From: Kiritimatiellia bacterium
GTDB taxonomy: Bacteria; Verrucomicrobiota; Kiritimatiellia; CAIQIC01; Lenti-01
NCBI GenBank assembly: GCA_028681135.1
Contig: JAQUJC010000033.1
Location: forward strand, 1 to 36,298
Direction of reading: 5' to 3'
DNA length: 36,298 nt
Shown here: positions 23,942 to 34,046 of the stretch, in pieces
Numbering within the stretch: position 1 is the first letter of the stretch
How the letters are laid out: each line of letters begins with the position of its first letter
Position numbers and translations under genes: made by a program
Notes under the pieces: generated by a model
The model's database searches: none
What the model was told of the DNA's origin: nothing
Seen by the model: only the letters and a program-made list of their open reading frames with translations

Positions 23942-25225
23942 ATGAGACGGTGGATGGTGGTGGGCGCGGCCGCGATGGCCGCTTGGAGCACGATGGTTAC
24001 AGCGGAACCGCCCGCAAAAGGCGAGGTGCTGTTAGAGGCGACGCCGCCGGAATGGGCTCAAGACCTGTGTGCGGCCGTGGACGAAGGCGTACGCGTGCTC
24101 GAGGCGGCTCATCTTGTCCCGGAGGCCACGGTGGCCCACTCCGCGGTGCTGGAAGCGCTGATTCGCGTGGCCGAACCGGGAGTGGCGTTTTTGGATGCGG
24201 ATGCCGTGGCCGCCCATCGCCAGGGGGCTATTCCCGGCAGGTGGGAGGTGGGACTGTTGGCGGTGCCGATGGATCACCGGTGCCGTGTGGCAGCGGTCCG
24301 GAGCAACTCTCCCGCGGCGGCCGCGGGAGTGCTGCCCGGGGAATTCATGGACCGTATCGGCGATAACTCTGTCGCGGCGGATACACCAATAAAAACGGTG
24401 CGACGGTGGCTGGCGCAAGGGGAGCAGGCCGAGTTGCAACTGGGCGTGGTCGCCGAGGATGGGACCCGGCGAACCCTTGAACTGGAACGAGCGCCCCGAG
24501 CCAAGGCCTCTGTCACGGAAGTGGAGCGCCTTCCCAGTAATATGGGGTATGTGCGGGTGGCGGGCATCTTCCCGGACGCCGGCGATGAACTGGCCGCGGC
24601 ACTGGAGGCGTGGCAGGGGACGGAGGTCTTTGGTGTCATTCTGGACCTGCGCGGTGCGGGCGGCAATGCGGAGGCCGAAGTCGCCCCGATGGCGGCACCT
24701 TTTGCCACGGCGGGGACGCGGCTCTATGTCAAATCGGACCGGCAGGGCCACGAAAAGGCCGTGGTGAAGGCACCGGCAGCCTCGGCGAATGCCTTACCGC
24801 TGATGGTGCTGATCGATAACGATACGGTGGGATCGGCCGAACTCCTGGCCGCTGTGCTGGGCGGCAGTGTCAAGGGGGCCATGCTGATCGGGCGGGAAAC
24901 AGCGGGCAATCCCCTGATTCGCGAACCGATTGCTCTGTCCACTGGGCGCTATGCCCTGTTGGCCACCCGCGAAATCCGTACGGCCGACGGCGCAGTCTAT
25001 TGGGGGGCGGGCGGGATAAAACCGGACGTGGTCATTACGGATGCGGCCTTGAACGAGACCGTGTTCGAGCCCGATGAACCGATGCTGCGCAAGAGCAAAA
25101 TCCTGACGGAAGAAGACAAGGAAGACAAAGCCCTGCGGGACCGGACCCGCTACGACACTTATTTGCGACGGGCGACGGATGTGCTGCTGGGCCTTCAGGC
25201 GCTCGGCTATGATGGCCAGCGCTAA
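23942..25225 (+). CDS. Exported PDZ/S41-like protein, probably without protease activity
   Basis: Protein of 427 residues with a signal peptide (about 1-21), a helical segment (about 38-95), a PDZ-like domain (about 100-185) and an S41 peptidase-like core (about 200-350). The core contains GVILDLRGAGGN (231-242) and LIDNDTVGSAELLAAVL (290-306). In active carboxy-terminal proteases the catalytic Ser lies three residues before the conserved Glu and the Lys follows in TFGKG. Here Gly297 occupies the Ser position (a Ser is at 298, one step off) and the Lys position is Asn323 in TAGNP. It may bind C-termini or peptides through its PDZ domain without cutting. The tail (about 375-400) is rich in Glu, Asp and Lys. 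It follows the omptin gene closely and overlaps the next gene. Confidence 0.75.
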   Translation: MRRWMVVGAAAMAAWSTMVTAEPPAKGEVLLEATPPEWAQDLCAAVDEGVRVLEAAHLVPEATVAHSAVLEALIRVAEPGVAFLDADAVAAHRQGAIPGRWEVGLLAVPMDHRCRVAAVRSNSPAAAAGVLPGEFMDRIGDNSVAADTPIKTVRRWLAQGEQAELQLGVVAEDGTRRTLELERAPRAKASVTEVERLPSNMGYVRVAGIFPDAGDELAAALEAWQGTEVFGVILDLRGAGGNAEAEVAPMAAPFATAGTRLYVKSDRQGHEKAVVKAPAASANALPLMVLIDNDTVGSAELLAAVLGGSVKGAMLIGRETAGNPLIREPIALSTGRYALLATREIRTADGAVYWGAGGIKPDVVITDAALNETVFEPDEPMLRKSKILTEEDKEDKALRDRTRYDTYLRRATDVLLGLQALGYDGQR

Positions 25226-25880
25226 GCCCGTAAGCGGTAGGGTGCCGGCCACTGCTGCCTCCATCCGTCACGCTGCGGAAATGTGCCGGGCGGGCGAGTT
25301 GGTCATTTTACCTACGGAAACCGTCTATGGTGTGGCGGTGCGCGCCGATTCGCCCGCGGCCCTGGCGCATCTCTGTGCCGCCAAGGGGCGCGAGGCTGCC
25401 AAGCAACTGACGCGAATGGCGGGCGACCTGGACGCCATTCGACAGGCGGGAGCGACGGTGGATGACACGACCCAACGACTGGCGGCTGCGTTCTGGCCCG
25501 GACCGCTGACGATGGTGCTTCCAGATGGCGTCGGCGGCTGGCTGGGGTTTCGGGTGCCGGATCATCCGGTGGCATTGGCCTGGTTGCGCGAGCTGTCCTT
25601 TTTGCCGGCCGTCACCAGTGCCAATCGCAGCGGGACACCGCCGGCGTTGACCGCGCAAGCGGCATGGGCGGCGTTGACGCCGCACGTCGCGCTGGCTTTG
25701 GATGACGGGCCGTCGCCAGGCGGACAGGCCAGCACCGTGGTGCGGGTGGGGCAGAGCGCGGTGCAGATTCTGCGCGATGGCCCGATCTCGCGCGAGGATA
25801 TTGCCGCCGCCGCCCGCCTGCCAGTGCAACTTGCCACGGGGGAGAAGAACACACCTAATCAACGAGAGCGGAACGACTAA
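25209..25880 (+). CDS. TsaC/YrdC-type threonylcarbamoyl-AMP synthase
   Basis: Cytosolic enzyme of 223 residues consisting of the YrdC domain only, without the Sua5 C-terminal domain. It makes threonylcarbamoyl-AMP from Thr, bicarbonate and ATP for the t6A37 modification of tRNAs reading ANN codons. The motifs TETVYGVAV (about 36-44), KGREAAKQL (about 58-66) and VTSANRSG (about 134-141) correspond to the family's conserved nucleotide- and Thr-binding segments. ATG at 25209 overlaps the end of the S41-like gene by 17 bases; ATG at 25212 is equally possible. No strong Shine-Dalgarno sequence is present, so coupling to the upstream gene is likely. Confidence 0.85.
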   Translation: MMASAKPVSGRVPATAASIRHAAEMCRAGELVILPTETVYGVAVRADSPAALAHLCAAKGREAAKQLTRMAGDLDAIRQAGATVDDTTQRLAAAFWPGPLTMVLPDGVGGWLGFRVPDHPVALAWLRELSFLPAVTSANRSGTPPALTAQAAWAALTPHVALALDDGPSPGGQASTVVRVGQSAVQILRDGPISREDIAAAARLPVQLATGEKNTPNQRERND

Positions 25881-25907
25881 TCTTGCGTGGGCGCAATGCC
25901 CGGCGGG

Positions 25908-26588
25908 TCAACTCTTATGGGAGTGGACCAGCGCAAAAAAGCGATCTTCGTAATCCTCGAATTTTTCGAGGCGGGTCAGTAGCTGGGCCAGGGGGGCAAG
26001 TTGAGTGCGATCATGGGCCGCCTGTCGGAAGGCGCGTTCAATCTTGTGGCGCGAGCCATCGGGGTCCGCGCGCAGGTCACGGGCATTGCTTGGCGCGGAG
26101 CGCTTGACCACTTCATACAGGAGTTTCAGCAGGCAGACTTCCCAGGGTTCATCCACGCCCAGCACCAGGGCGGAGAGCGGGTCGGCCTTGGCCTTGAGGT
26201 CTGCGCGTACTCGCTCCACGACGTTCTCGACCGAATCATGGACAACGGACTCTGTGACCGTTTCATGGCGGATTTTGAATCCATATTTGAGCAGCACAAG
26301 GTCCGATTCATGCTGGCGCAACCAGCGCATGAAGTCTTCGGCTTGACCGGCTTGAAAACCTTCCAGGGGCGAATCCGTGAAGGATTGCGGCGTCAGAATT
26401 TCCGGGCGGAAGGACTGAATGCGGCCTTCGCGGACGCGGACCTGGCCGATGGAGTCCATCAGTTCAGTGATCAAGCGGTAATTAATTTGCGTGGACCCGA
26501 ACGTTTCAAGTTGCCCACGCGGCAGCTCGAGCACGTCGGTATTATTTACCGCGTACCAAAAATCAAATTCTTTAGGGGGAGGGGCCAT
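25908..26588 (-). CDS. Conserved-looking protein of unknown function
   Basis: I do not recognise a named family. The product has 226 residues and no signal peptide or membrane segment. It begins MAPPPKEFDFWYAVNNTDVL. The region RVREGRIQSFRPEILTPQSF (about 50-69) and the Trp/Cys-containing GVDEPWEVCLLKLLYEVV (about 144-161) look like conserved cores. The remainder is helical and charged. Codon use and composition match the neighbours, so it is a real cytosolic protein. It converges with tsaC (27 bases between stops) and lies downstream of pnp on the same strand, beyond the pnp terminator. Confidence 0.7.
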   Translation of the reverse strand: MAPPPKEFDFWYAVNNTDVLELPRGQLETFGSTQINYRLITELMDSIGQVRVREGRIQSFRPEILTPQSFTDSPLEGFQAGQAEDFMRWLRQHESDLVLLKYGFKIRHETVTESVVHDSVENVVERVRADLKAKADPLSALVLGVDEPWEVCLLKLLYEVVKRSAPSNARDLRADPDGSRHKIERAFRQAAHDRTQLAPLAQLLTRLEKFEDYEDRFFALVHSHKS

Positions 26589-26640
26589 GGTTATCAGCCT
26601 ACGGTATCTCCATCATAAACGCAAGAGGCGGGGCGGGCGG

Positions 26641-26678
26641 GGGATAAAACAAACGGCCGCCGGTTGCCCGGCGGCCGT
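26641..26678 (-). terminator. Rho-independent terminator of pnp
   Basis: On the minus strand a perfect 11-bp GC-rich stem (ACGGCCGCCGG at 26653-26663 pairs with 26668-26678, four-base loop) is followed by TTTGTTTTATC. It lies 25 bases after the pnp stop codon. Confidence 0.85.
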
Positions 26679-26703
26679 GAGGGAACCCCTTCAGGGGCGG
26701 GGA

Positions 26704-28821
26704 TCAGGCCTGCTGACTGGTGTCGCCTTTTTCAGCCATAGCGGCCTTGCGCGAAAGACGAACCTTGCCGTTGTCCTCGACGGACAACACCTTGACCCAG
26801 ATGTCCTCGCCCATTTTGACGACGTCATCCGTGCGGTTGACCCGGAAGTCCGCCAACTCGCTAATATGGACAAGGCCTTCTTGGCCGGGCAGGAATTCGG
26901 CAAAGCAACCGAAGTCCTTGATGCCGGTGACGGTGGCACGGTAAATCTTGCCCACCTCGGCCTCGGCGGTCAGCGACTGCACTTCGAGCATCGCGGCGTC
27001 GAGGTTTTCCTTGTTGGTGGAGAAGATGGATACCTTGCCGTCGTCGTCGATATCGATCTGGGTGCCGGTGGTTTCGGTGATCCGGCGGATGTTCTTGCCG
27101 CCAGGGCCGATCAGGGCACCGATCTTCTCGGGGTTGATGTTGACGACCGTGATGCGCGGGGCGTAGGGCGAAAGCTCTTCGCGCGGAGCGGGAAGGGCCT
27201 GCTCCATAGCATCAAGAATCTGTTGCCGGGCCACCTGAGCCTGGTCAAAAGCGCCTTGCACGAGGTCCCACTCCAGCCCGTGAATCTTCAGGTCGACCTG
27301 GAAGCCGGTGATCCCCTTGCGGGTTCCGGCCACCTTGAAGTCCATGTCGCCGCAATGATCTTCCGCGCCGAGGATATCGGTGAGGAGGACGGGTTTCTGA
27401 TCGTCGCCGGTCACCAGCCCGATGGAGATGCCCGCGACGGGCGCCTTCATCGGCACACCGGCATCCATCAGGGCGAGGGTGCCCACGCACACGGAGGCCA
27501 TGGAGGACGAGCCGTTGGAGCCCATGATTTCGGACACCACCCGGATGGTGTAGGGGTAGTCGGTGGGAACCATGGGTTCAATCGAGCGTTCGGCGAGGGC
27601 CCCGTGGCCGATTTCGCGGCGGTTGAGGCCACCGAGACGGCGGACTTCGCCGACGCAGTAAGGCGGGAAGTTGTAATGCAGGGTGAAGCGCTTCTTGGTG
27701 TCGCCACCGGTCAGCCCGTCCATATCCTGCTCATCGCGACCGGTCCCGAGGGTGACGGTGGCCATGGCCTGGGTTTCGCCGCGCGAGAACAGCGCGGAAC
27801 CGTGTACGCGGGGGAGAATCGCCACATCCGCCACCAGCTCGCGGAGTTGATCCATCGCCCGGCTATCCATGCGGCGGTTTTCCACGAGGACGCCCTTGCG
27901 CACGATATCGATTTCAACCGCATCAAAAAGCATCTTGAAGTACTTTTCAGTCATCAGCTCTTCGCCGTAGATCTCCTGCATCTGTGCGTGGGCTTTCTGG
28001 AAGACCAGGCTCATCTTGTCCTGGCGCTCGAGTTTCTTGACGGTGAAGAGCGCGTCGGTCAACTCGGCCCGGCAGAGGCTGTCGAGCTTGGCTAGCTGTT
28101 CGGCATCCAGGCTCTTCTGCTCGAAGGTCTTCGCAGGCAGGCCCATTTTTTCGCGCAGCTCAAGCTGGGCATCGCAGATTTTCACCACGGCCTCGTGGCC
28201 GAACTTCATGGCGGCGACCATGTCGTCATTGCTGGCTTCCAGGGCGGAGCCTTCGATCATCATCGGCAGATCGCGTTTGCCGACATAGATCAGATCGATG
28301 TCGGAGGCGCGAATTTGATCCTGGGTCGGATTGAGGATGAACGCTCCATCGATGCGCCCGACGCGCACAGCGCCCAGCGGGCCGTTGAAGGGTAATTCGC
28401 TGAGGGTCAGGGCCGCGGAGGCGGCATTGACACTGAGAACATCACTTTCATAGATGCCGTCGGTGGTCATCAGCGTGTTGTTGATCTGCACCTCGTTGTA
28501 ATAGCCTTCCGCAAAGAGCGGGCGGATGGGGCGGTCGGTGATTCGCGCGGTGAGGATTTCCTTTTCTGTCGGGCGTCCTTCGCGTTTGAAATAGCCGCCC
28601 GGGAATCGGCCGGCCGAGTAAAAACGTTCGCGATATTCAACCTGCAGCGGGAAAAAATCGATTCCTTCGCGCGGTTTTTTGCTGTTGGAGACAGCGGAGA
28701 AAACCATCGTTTCTCCGAGCTGGCAGGTGGCCTGACCGGCCGCCTGGCGGGCCAGCAGACCCGTTTCAAATACCAGCGGCTTGTCGCCGATGGCGACGGT
28801 GACGGATGTCGTGTTCTTCAT
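26704..28821 (-). CDS. pnp: Polyribonucleotide nucleotidyltransferase (PNPase)
   Basis: Trimeric phosphorolytic 3'-5' exoribonuclease of 705 residues. It has two RNase PH domains separated by a helical domain, then a KH domain with [14 protein letters not shown] near residue 560 and a C-terminal S1 domain ([21 protein letters not shown], then LVHISELA). [21 protein letters not shown] in the first domain and the second-domain residues around [12 protein letters not shown] are strongly conserved. The ATG at 28821 is chosen because AAGGA precedes it by seven bases and the protein then starts like other PNPases. It follows rpsO by 185 bases, the usual rpsO-pnp order, and is closed by a strong terminator. 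Confidence 0.97.
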   Translation of the reverse strand: MKNTTSVTVAIGDKPLVFETGLLARQAAGQATCQLGETMVFSAVSNSKKPREGIDFFPLQVEYRERFYSAGRFPGGYFKREGRPTEKEILTARITDRPIRPLFAEGYYNEVQINNTLMTTDGIYESDVLSVNAASAALTLSELPFNGPLGAVRVGRIDGAFILNPTQDQIRASDIDLIYVGKRDLPMMIEGSALEASNDDMVAAMKFGHEAVVKICDAQLELREKMGLPAKTFEQKSLDAEQLAKLDSLCRAELTDALFTVKKLERQDKMSLVFQKAHAQMQEIYGEELMTEKYFKMLFDAVEIDIVRKGVLVENRRMDSRAMDQLRELVADVAILPRVHGSALFSRGETQAMATVTLGTGRDEQDMDGLTGGDTKKRFTLHYNFPPYCVGEVRRLGGLNRREIGHGALAERSIEPMVPTDYPYTIRVVSEIMGSNGSSSMASVCVGTLALMDAGVPMKAPVAGISIGLVTGDDQKPVLLTDILGAEDHCGDMDFKVAGTRKGITGFQVDLKIHGLEWDLVQGAFDQAQVARQQILDAMEQALPAPREELSPYAPRITVVNINPEKIGALIGPGGKNIRRITETTGTQIDIDDDGKVSIFSTNKENLDAAMLEVQSLTAEAEVGKIYRATVTGIKDFGCFAEFLPGQEGLVHISELADFRVNRTDDVVKMGEDIWVKVLSVEDNGKVRLSRKAAMAEKGDTSQQA

Positions 28822-29006
28822 GTATTTCCTTCTCTTTCCTTGCTTTGTATAAATTCGTATTGGGCCGCGCAACCGCGTCGCACGGGGGGGGGGCTGACGC
28901 GGCACAAGAGGGGCAGAGAGAGGCAACTCAGTCTGTCCATGGCCGCCAGACCCCCGGCGAAAGGGGCCGCCTTTTATTGAGCAGGGGGGCGACCCCCGGG
29001 GGGAAC

Positions 29007-29273
29007 CTAGCGGCGCAGGCCCAGACGCTTGATGAGGGTCTGGTAGCGGGCGAGATCCGAATCGCGTAAATAATCGAGTAGGCGGCGGCGCTTGCTCACC
29101 ATCAAAATGAGGCCCCGGCGCGAATCATGGTCGCCTTTATGGCTTTGCAAATGCCCGGTCACATCCTTGATGCGCTTGCTCAGCAACGCCACCTGAACTT
29201 CGACGGAACCGGTGTCTTTTTCGTGTTGCTGATATTCTTGCTTGATGTCTGCTTTGACTGAACTGTCGATCAT
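29007..29273 (-). CDS. rpsO: 30S ribosomal protein S15
   Basis: Ribosomal protein of 88 residues, the normal bacterial length, binding the central domain of 16S r[18 protein letters not shown] (21-35), [14 protein letters not shown] (42-55) and the C-terminal [10 protein letters not shown] segment are the universal S15 motifs. The ATG at 29273 gives the canonical length. The only upstream match to a ribosome binding site is a weak GGA, which would suit leader-dependent control, but no specific structure is claimed. A promoter candidate lies about 55 bases upstream. Confidence 0.97.
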   Translation of the reverse strand: MIDSSVKADIKQEYQQHEKDTGSVEVQVALLSKRIKDVTGHLQSHKGDHDSRRGLILMVSKRRRLLDYLRDSDLARYQTLIKRLGLRR

Positions 29274-29325
29274 AAGGATAAATCCAACTTCTATATACTT
29301 TAATGGTTGATTGATTGAACGCCGG

Positions 29326-29355
29326 ACTATACCGATGAGAGCCCTCCTGATGCAA
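29326..29355 (-). promoter_or_regulatory. Candidate sigma70 promoter of rpsO-pnp
   Basis: On the minus strand, TTGCAT (29350-29355), an 18-base spacer and TATAGT (29326-29331), giving a leader of about 45 bases before rpsO. An alternative AT-rich -10 (TATATA) lies nearer the gene. Confidence 0.5.
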
Positions 29356-29460
29356 GGAATATCTGGCGATGGAAACAAGGTTGCGTCCCCGCCCTTTTTT
29401 TGAGTCAATACGGCGCGAATGGTGCGGCGTCGGAACCTCTGGCGCCCAGCGGGAGAAATT

Positions 29461-32400
29461 GTGTATCTTAAAGCACTTGAAATGGTCGGGTTCAAGAGCT
29501 TCTCCGAACGGACGAAGCTCGTATTTGAACCTGGAATAATGGCGATTGTCGGTCCGAACGGCTGCGGTAAGAGCAACGTATCGGATGCGATTCGCTGGGT
29601 ATTGGGCGAGCAGAGTCCCAAGGCCCTGCGTGGCGGCACCATGACGGATGTGATTTTCAGCGGCACCGATAAGGCCAAAGCGTTGGCCATGGCGGAGGTC
29701 AGCCTGACGTTGGCCGACTGCGAGTCGGTGCTCGGCACCGAGTATAACGAGGTCACCGTGACCCGGCGTGTGTTTCGCTCTGGCGAAGGCCAGTACTTCA
29801 TTAATAAGGCTCAATGCCGACTCAAGGACATCCAGCGCCTGTTCATGGATACCGGGCTGGGCACCAACTCTTATAGCGTGATGGAGCAGGGCCGCATCGA
29901 CCAAATTCTTAGTTCGCGTCCCGGCGACCGCCGCGAAGTGTTCGAGGAAGCCAGCGGCATCAGCAAGTACAAGGCCGACAAGAAGGAAGCGTTGCGCAAA
30001 CTCGATCATACCGAGGCCAATCTGCTGCGCCTGGGCGACATCATCAAGGAAGTGAAGCGCCAGATCATCTCCCTGCAGCGTCAGGTGGGCAAAGCCCGGC
30101 GCTATAAGAACCTTCAGGAGCAGTTGCGCGGGTGCGATGTCTGGCTCGCCAAAGGGCGTCTCGCTGAGTTGGACCTCTCCCTGGCGCAGCTTGAGGCCGA
30201 CGCCAAAATCCATGCCACCCGTGAAGAGGAATTGCGCGCGAAGGTGGAGGCCGCCGAAGCCCGTGCCACCGAACTGCGTCAGAACATGGCGCATGTGGAA
30301 GGGCAGATTGCCGCCGCCATGGATGCGGCGGCCGAGGCCACTGGGGCCCTGTCGCGCGCCCGGGAGTTGATCCGGGTCAACCAGGAGCGTGCCCAGGAAT
30401 TGGAATCGCTCTCCCGCCGCGATTCCCGCGAGACCCAAAGCGCCCGCGCCAGCCTGGCCCGGCACCAGGCGGAATTGGATGATCTGAAAAAACATCTGAT
30501 TGCTGCCACCGATGCCCACGAAACGGCGCGAGTCGAACTCGAACAGCAGCAGGCGGCCCTGGCCACCCACGACAGCCAAACGGGGCAGACCCGTGAACGC
30601 CTGCAAGCGCTGCGCACCGAGGCCCTGGACCTCGAGACGCGCCTGACCCGGTTGCAGAATGAATGGAATGAGACCGAAGCTCGCGAACGTACCGACCTGA
30701 TTCGCCGTGAACGCTTCGCGGCCGAAAAAGCCGAGGCCGAGCGGGCAGTGGAATCGTTCGAGGAACGCTTGGGTCTGATGGCCACCCAGCAAGAGCAGAA
30801 GCAGCTCGACGCCGATCAGGCCTGCCAACAGGTCGAGTCGTTGCAGCAATCGCAGGCCGGCCGCGCCGAACAACTCGCCGCCCTCCAGCAGGAAATGGGT
30901 GCGCTGGCCTCGGATGCCGCCGCGCGCGAGGCGCAGGTCAATCTGCTCACGCGCAGCCGTGCCGAAGGCCAGGGGTTTTCCGCCGGGGCCAGGCAATTGC
31001 TTGAACATGAGGCTATTCCCGGCGTGGACCCAGACGCCATTCTGGGGTCGCTGGCTGAAAAAATCCGCGCCGACAAATCCCACCAGCTTGCGCTGGAGGC
31101 GGCCTTGCGCTCCTGGCTGGATGCCGTCCTGGTGACGGATGCCGCCTGTGCGCTGGATATCGCCCGGTATTTACAGGCTGCCGAAGGCGGCGCGGTGCGT
31201 CTGTTGGCGGCCGAGGGCAACCCCGCCCCAGTGCCCGAGGGGCCCGGCGAGCCGCTGTTGGATTATGTGAAAGCTCCCAAGATGTGGGAGGGCTTGTTGC
31301 AACGGTTGCTGGGCGCGGTGCGCGTTGTTCCAAGCGCAGCCGAGGTGCCTGCGAACATTCCCCCCGGGCTATCCATCGTGACCCGCGACGGTATCGTCGC
31401 CCGCGCCGATGGTAGCGTCGAATTCTGGGCGCCGGGCGAACAAGATGCCAATCCGCTGGCCCGCGAGGCCCAGTTGGCCGACTGGACAGAAGATCTCGAG
31501 CGCTTGCGCGGCGTGCTGACCGACAAGCAGTCGCGCGCCGACGTCCTGCGACAGGATGAAATGGCGGCCCGCGACAGTCTGGCTCAGGCCCAATCGACTC
31601 TGGAAGACCATCGCCGCGAGATGGCCCTGGCCGAAGGGGAAATCCGCATGGTGGAACGCGAAGCCAAGCAAACACGCGAACGCGCTGAGACCATCGCCTG
31701 GGAGCTCGACGCCCTGATCAAAAAAACCGGTGCAGGCACCCAGCGGCGTACAGACATGTCTGGCGAAATGGAGGCCATCCGCACGCGCCAGGCAGAGGTG
31801 CGTTCACAGAATGCGGCGGATACCGACCAACTGCGGCAGCTTGAGAATGAACGGAATGCCCTCTTGGAAGTCGTGACGGAGTGTCGCGTGACCCTCTCGG
31901 GCTATAAACAGCAGATGGAGAACCTGCGCTCGCGCGGGGCGCCAATGGAAGCCCGCCTGATTGAATTAGAAACCCTCATCCGCGAACGTGACGCGGGGAT
32001 CGATTCCTATCAGGAACGCCTGGCCGCCCTGGCCAAGGCTTCCGCCGAGGCCACGGATCAAATCGAGCCGCTCGAAGCAGAACGGACCGCGCGTCAGACC
32101 GAATTAGAGGAGGCCCGTGCCCAGCGCGAAAGCCGCAATGCCGAGCTGTCCCGCAGCGACGCAGAACTGCATGCCTACCGGGCCGAGCTCGATACCGTCC
32201 GGGACAGGTGCAATGGCGTGGATGTTCAGTTGGCCCGGCAGCGTCTGCACCGCCAAAATCTTGTGGAACGCATGAATACCGAGTACGGCTTGCAGCCCAC
32301 CGACGTGCTCCAGGCCGAGGCCCCCGCCTGGGAAGATGACGCATTGCCCGCCGACCGCGAAGCATTGGAAACCATGGTCGCAGAAATTCGGACCAAACTC

Positions 32401-33036
32401 CAGAGCATGGGCCCCGTCAACTTGGTGGCGATCGAAGAACACCAGGAGTTGGAAGAGCGCTTTGCTTTTCTCAGCCAGCAGAACGACGACCTCGTCCAGG
32501 CGAAACAGCAGCTCTTGGACCTTATTCGCAAGATCAACGACACAACCACAGCGTTGTTCATTGAGACGTTCAACAAGGTCAACGACAACTTTCAGGAACT
32601 CTTCAAGCTGCTCTTTGGCGGCGGGAATGCCAAGCTGGTGCTGATCGATGAAGAGGACGTGTTGGAGTCCGGTATCGAAATTATCGCCCGCCCGCCCGGC
32701 AAAAAATTACAGACGGTCTCGCTGCTCTCTGGCGGTGAACGGACCCTGACGGCGGTGGCCTTGCTGTTTTCGCTCTTCAAAGTCAAGCCTAGCGCGTTTT
32801 GCCTGACCGACGAGCTGGATGCGTCGCTCGATGACAGCAACATCAGTCGCTATCTCGAAATGCTCAAGAGCTTTATCGACAAAACCCAGTTCATTATCAT
32901 CACCCATAACCGCCAGACCATTGGCGCGGCCGATGCACTCTATGGGGTGACGATGGAAAAACGCGGCATCTCCAAGATTGTCTCGGTCAAGTTTCGCGGA
33001 CAGGACGCCGATGATACGGTCTCCACCCCGGCCTGA
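29461..33036 (+). CDS. smc: Chromosome segregation protein SMC
   Basis: Cytosolic condensin ATPase of 1191 residues. The N-terminal head carries Walker [10 protein letters not shown] (31-39). Two long coiled-coil arms rich in Glu, Ala, Gln and Arg flank a hinge domain (about 500-660, starting [12 protein letters not shown]). The C-terminal head has signature LSGGE (1089-1093) and Walker B FCLTDELD (1113-1120). The dimer folds and segregates DNA with ScpA/ScpB (not in this window). The start is GTG at 29461: GGGAG lies six bases upstream and the protein begins [13 protein letters not shown] like other SMCs. The hinge end reads EFWAPGEQD instead of the usual Gly-rich TGG segment, a modest divergence. 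Confidence 0.96.
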   Translation: MYLKALEMVGFKSFSERTKLVFEPGIMAIVGPNGCGKSNVSDAIRWVLGEQSPKALRGGTMTDVIFSGTDKAKALAMAEVSLTLADCESVLGTEYNEVTVTRRVFRSGEGQYFINKAQCRLKDIQRLFMDTGLGTNSYSVMEQGRIDQILSSRPGDRREVFEEASGISKYKADKKEALRKLDHTEANLLRLGDIIKEVKRQIISLQRQVGKARRYKNLQEQLRGCDVWLAKGRLAELDLSLAQLEADAKIHATREEELRAKVEAAEARATELRQNMAHVEGQIAAAMDAAAEATGALSRARELIRVNQERAQELESLSRRDSRETQSARASLARHQAELDDLKKHLIAATDAHETARVELEQQQAALATHDSQTGQTRERLQALRTEALDLETRLTRLQNEWNETEARERTDLIRRERFAAEKAEAERAVESFEERLGLMATQQEQKQLDADQACQQVESLQQSQAGRAEQLAALQQEMGALASDAAAREAQVNLLTRSRAEGQGFSAGARQLLEHEAIPGVDPDAILGSLAEKIRADKSHQLALEAALRSWLDAVLVTDAACALDIARYLQAAEGGAVRLLAAEGNPAPVPEGPGEPLLDYVKAPKMWEGLLQRLLGAVRVVPSAAEVPANIPPGLSIVTRDGIVARADGSVEFWAPGEQDANPLAREAQLADWTEDLERLRGVLTDKQSRADVLRQDEMAARDSLAQAQSTLEDHRREMALAEGEIRMVEREAKQTRERAETIAWELDALIKKTGAGTQRRTDMSGEMEAIRTRQAEVRSQNAADTDQLRQLENERNALLEVVTECRVTLSGYKQQMENLRSRGAPMEARLIELETLIRERDAGIDSYQERLAALAKASAEATDQIEPLEAERTARQTELEEARAQRESRNAELSRSDAELHAYRAELDTVRDRCNGVDVQLARQRLHRQNLVERMNTEYGLQPTDVLQAEAPAWEDDALPADREALETMVAEIRTKLQSMGPVNLVAIEEHQELEERFAFLSQQNDDLVQAKQQLLDLIRKINDTTTALFIETFNKVNDNFQELFKLLFGGGNAKLVLIDEEDVLESGIEIIARPPGKKLQTVSLLSGGERTLTAVALLFSLFKVKPSAFCLTDELDASLDDSNISRYLEMLKSFIDKTQFIIITHNRQTIGAADALYGVTMEKRGISKIVSVKFRGQDADDTVSTPA

Positions 33037-33065
33037 TCGCCCGGCAGCCGAAGGCGCCATTCTTC

Positions 33066-33100
33066 AATACAAAACGCCCGCCCCCAAACGGGACGGGCGG
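33066..33100 (-). terminator. Terminator of the small basic protein gene, possibly bidirectional
   Basis: The stem CGCCCG (33075-33080) pairs with CGGGCG (33094-33099), with further C/G pairs inside. On the minus strand it is followed by TTTTGTATTG, a good U-tract. On the plus strand only ATTCCTT follows, so it could serve smc more weakly. Confidence 0.7.
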
Positions 33101-33122
33101 ATTCCTTGTCAGCCGGGGGCGT

Positions 33123-33317
33123 TTACTTGATGTACGTCGGAATCAGCTTGGGTTTGGCAAGCAGCATGCGGATGTGGGGGTGGTCCAGTTGCATGACTTT
33201 TTCCTCTGGTACGCCCAGCGCGATCAGGCGGCGGCGATGCTCGAGCAGACGGCGGTTGCGGGCGGCGCCGCCCTTGCGCGGGCGCGTGGTATCGTTGTTA
33301 CGTATATTTCGAGACAT
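33123..33317 (-). CDS. Small basic protein of 64 residues, function unknown
   Basis: Highly basic peptide (start MSRNIRNNDTTRPRKGG) with an Arg/Lys-rich first half (RNRRLLEHRRR, about 20-30) followed by a conserved-looking LIALGVPEEKVMQLDHPHIR and ending IPTYIK. I do not recognise the family. The charge pattern and size suggest an RNA- or ribosome-associated protein, but that is inference only. It is a real gene: AAGGAGAG precedes the ATG at 33317 at good spacing and a terminator follows the stop. It lies 33 bases downstream of tRNA-Glu on the same strand, so the two may be cotranscribed. Confidence 0.75.
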   Translation of the reverse strand: MSRNIRNNDTTRPRKGGAARNRRLLEHRRRLIALGVPEEKVMQLDHPHIRMLLAKPKLIPTYIK

Positions 33318-33350
33318 GATGGCTCTCCTTGCGTTCAATCCGGTCTAAAG

Positions 33351-33426
33351 TGGCGACCCCAACGGGACTCGAACCCGTGTTGCCAGGATGAAAACCTGGA
33401 GTCCTAGGCCACTAGACGATGGGGTC
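33351..33426 (-). tRNA. tRNA-Glu (anticodon UUC)
   Basis: On the minus strand the acceptor GACCCCA pairs with TGGGGTC, followed by G and encoded CCA. The D arm begins TCGTCTAGTGG as in other Glu tRNAs. The anticodon stem CCAGG/CCTGG encloses TTTTCAT with anticodon TTC. The T loop is GTTCGAGTC. It lies between a lipoprotein gene and the small basic protein gene on the same strand. Confidence 0.96.
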
Positions 33427-33629
33427 GCTGGTTGGCCTTCCAACAAAAGTCCGCGAACCATAGCGTAACCCGCCCCCCGGCGCAAATGATATTTTCATCG
33501 CGGTCCAGAAGGGGAAATTCCACAAAGAGATGGATCACCCAGGCTCTCGCCCGAGCAGAAGCGCAATGCGGCGTCCGAGCCCCGGCCGAAAGGCCAGGGC
33601 GCCCCCCCCCTCCGGCAACCGGCAACCGC

Positions 33630-34046
33630 TTAGCGCGTCAGGGTTACACTGGCGTTGCGCGGGCCGGCAAAGTCGCTGCCCCCAAAGCCGGTTTCCACCC
33701 AGTTCAGGGTCATGCGGTTGCCGCTGACGGTGCCCGTGGCCGTTCCGTGGGGCGTCATCGTCATCGTGATGCCGTCGCCGCTGACGGTGCCAGAAACGGT
33801 GCCGGGCATCAAGCCGCGGGCATCGCGCTTAATCGCGTAGGTCCCCGTAACGGCATCGCCGTTTTGGTCCAACTGGAGGGTGAATTGGGTGACCGGCACG
33901 TTGTTGTGGACATAATTGCCGGTCCCGTTCCAGGTGCCCGCCACGCCGGAGCCGCCACCGGAACCCCCCCCGCTGCTGTCACTGTCGCAGGCCGCCAGTG
34001 AAATGGCCATCAAGGTCCCCAGAAGAATCAGTCCAAACGTGCGCAT
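33630..34046 (-). CDS. Small lipoprotein with beta-rich domain
   Basis: Exported lipoprotein of 138 residues. The signal peptide ends in lipobox LAAC with the acylated Cys at 20 (MRTFGLILLGTLMAISLAAC). A Ser/Gly-rich linker (about 21-36) follows, then a Thr/Gly-rich beta domain with repeated TVSG motifs. Near the C-terminus, TLNWVETGFGGSDFAG resembles ATWIEPGFAGSIFA of the larger lipoprotein at 35236-35988, suggesting a shared domain. AAAGGAGGG before the ATG at 34046 decides the start. It lies between tRNA-Lys and tRNA-Glu on the same strand. The function is unknown. Confidence 0.85.
   Translation of the reverse strand: MRTFGLILLGTLMAISLAACDSDSSGGGSGGGSGVAGTWNGTGNYVHNNVPVTQFTLQLDQNGDAVTGTYAIKRDARGLMPGTVSGTVSGDGITMTMTPHGTATGTVSGNRMTLNWVETGFGGSDFAGPRNASVTLTR

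Noticed and set aside
26491-28095. Open frame of more than 500 codons on the plus strand opposite pnp
   Set aside because: It is the mirror of the pnp reading frame, with Gly/His/Asp/Val-rich sequence and no family resemblance.
29137-31083. Long open frame on the minus strand opposite rpsO/smc
   Set aside because: It is antisense to the highly conserved smc coding frame, rich in Leu, Gly, Gln and His from reversed codon bias, and shows no domain.
33580-33600. GNRA-loop hairpin after the small lipoprotein gene
   Set aside because: The stem has a mismatch and no T-run follows, so it was not listed as a terminator.
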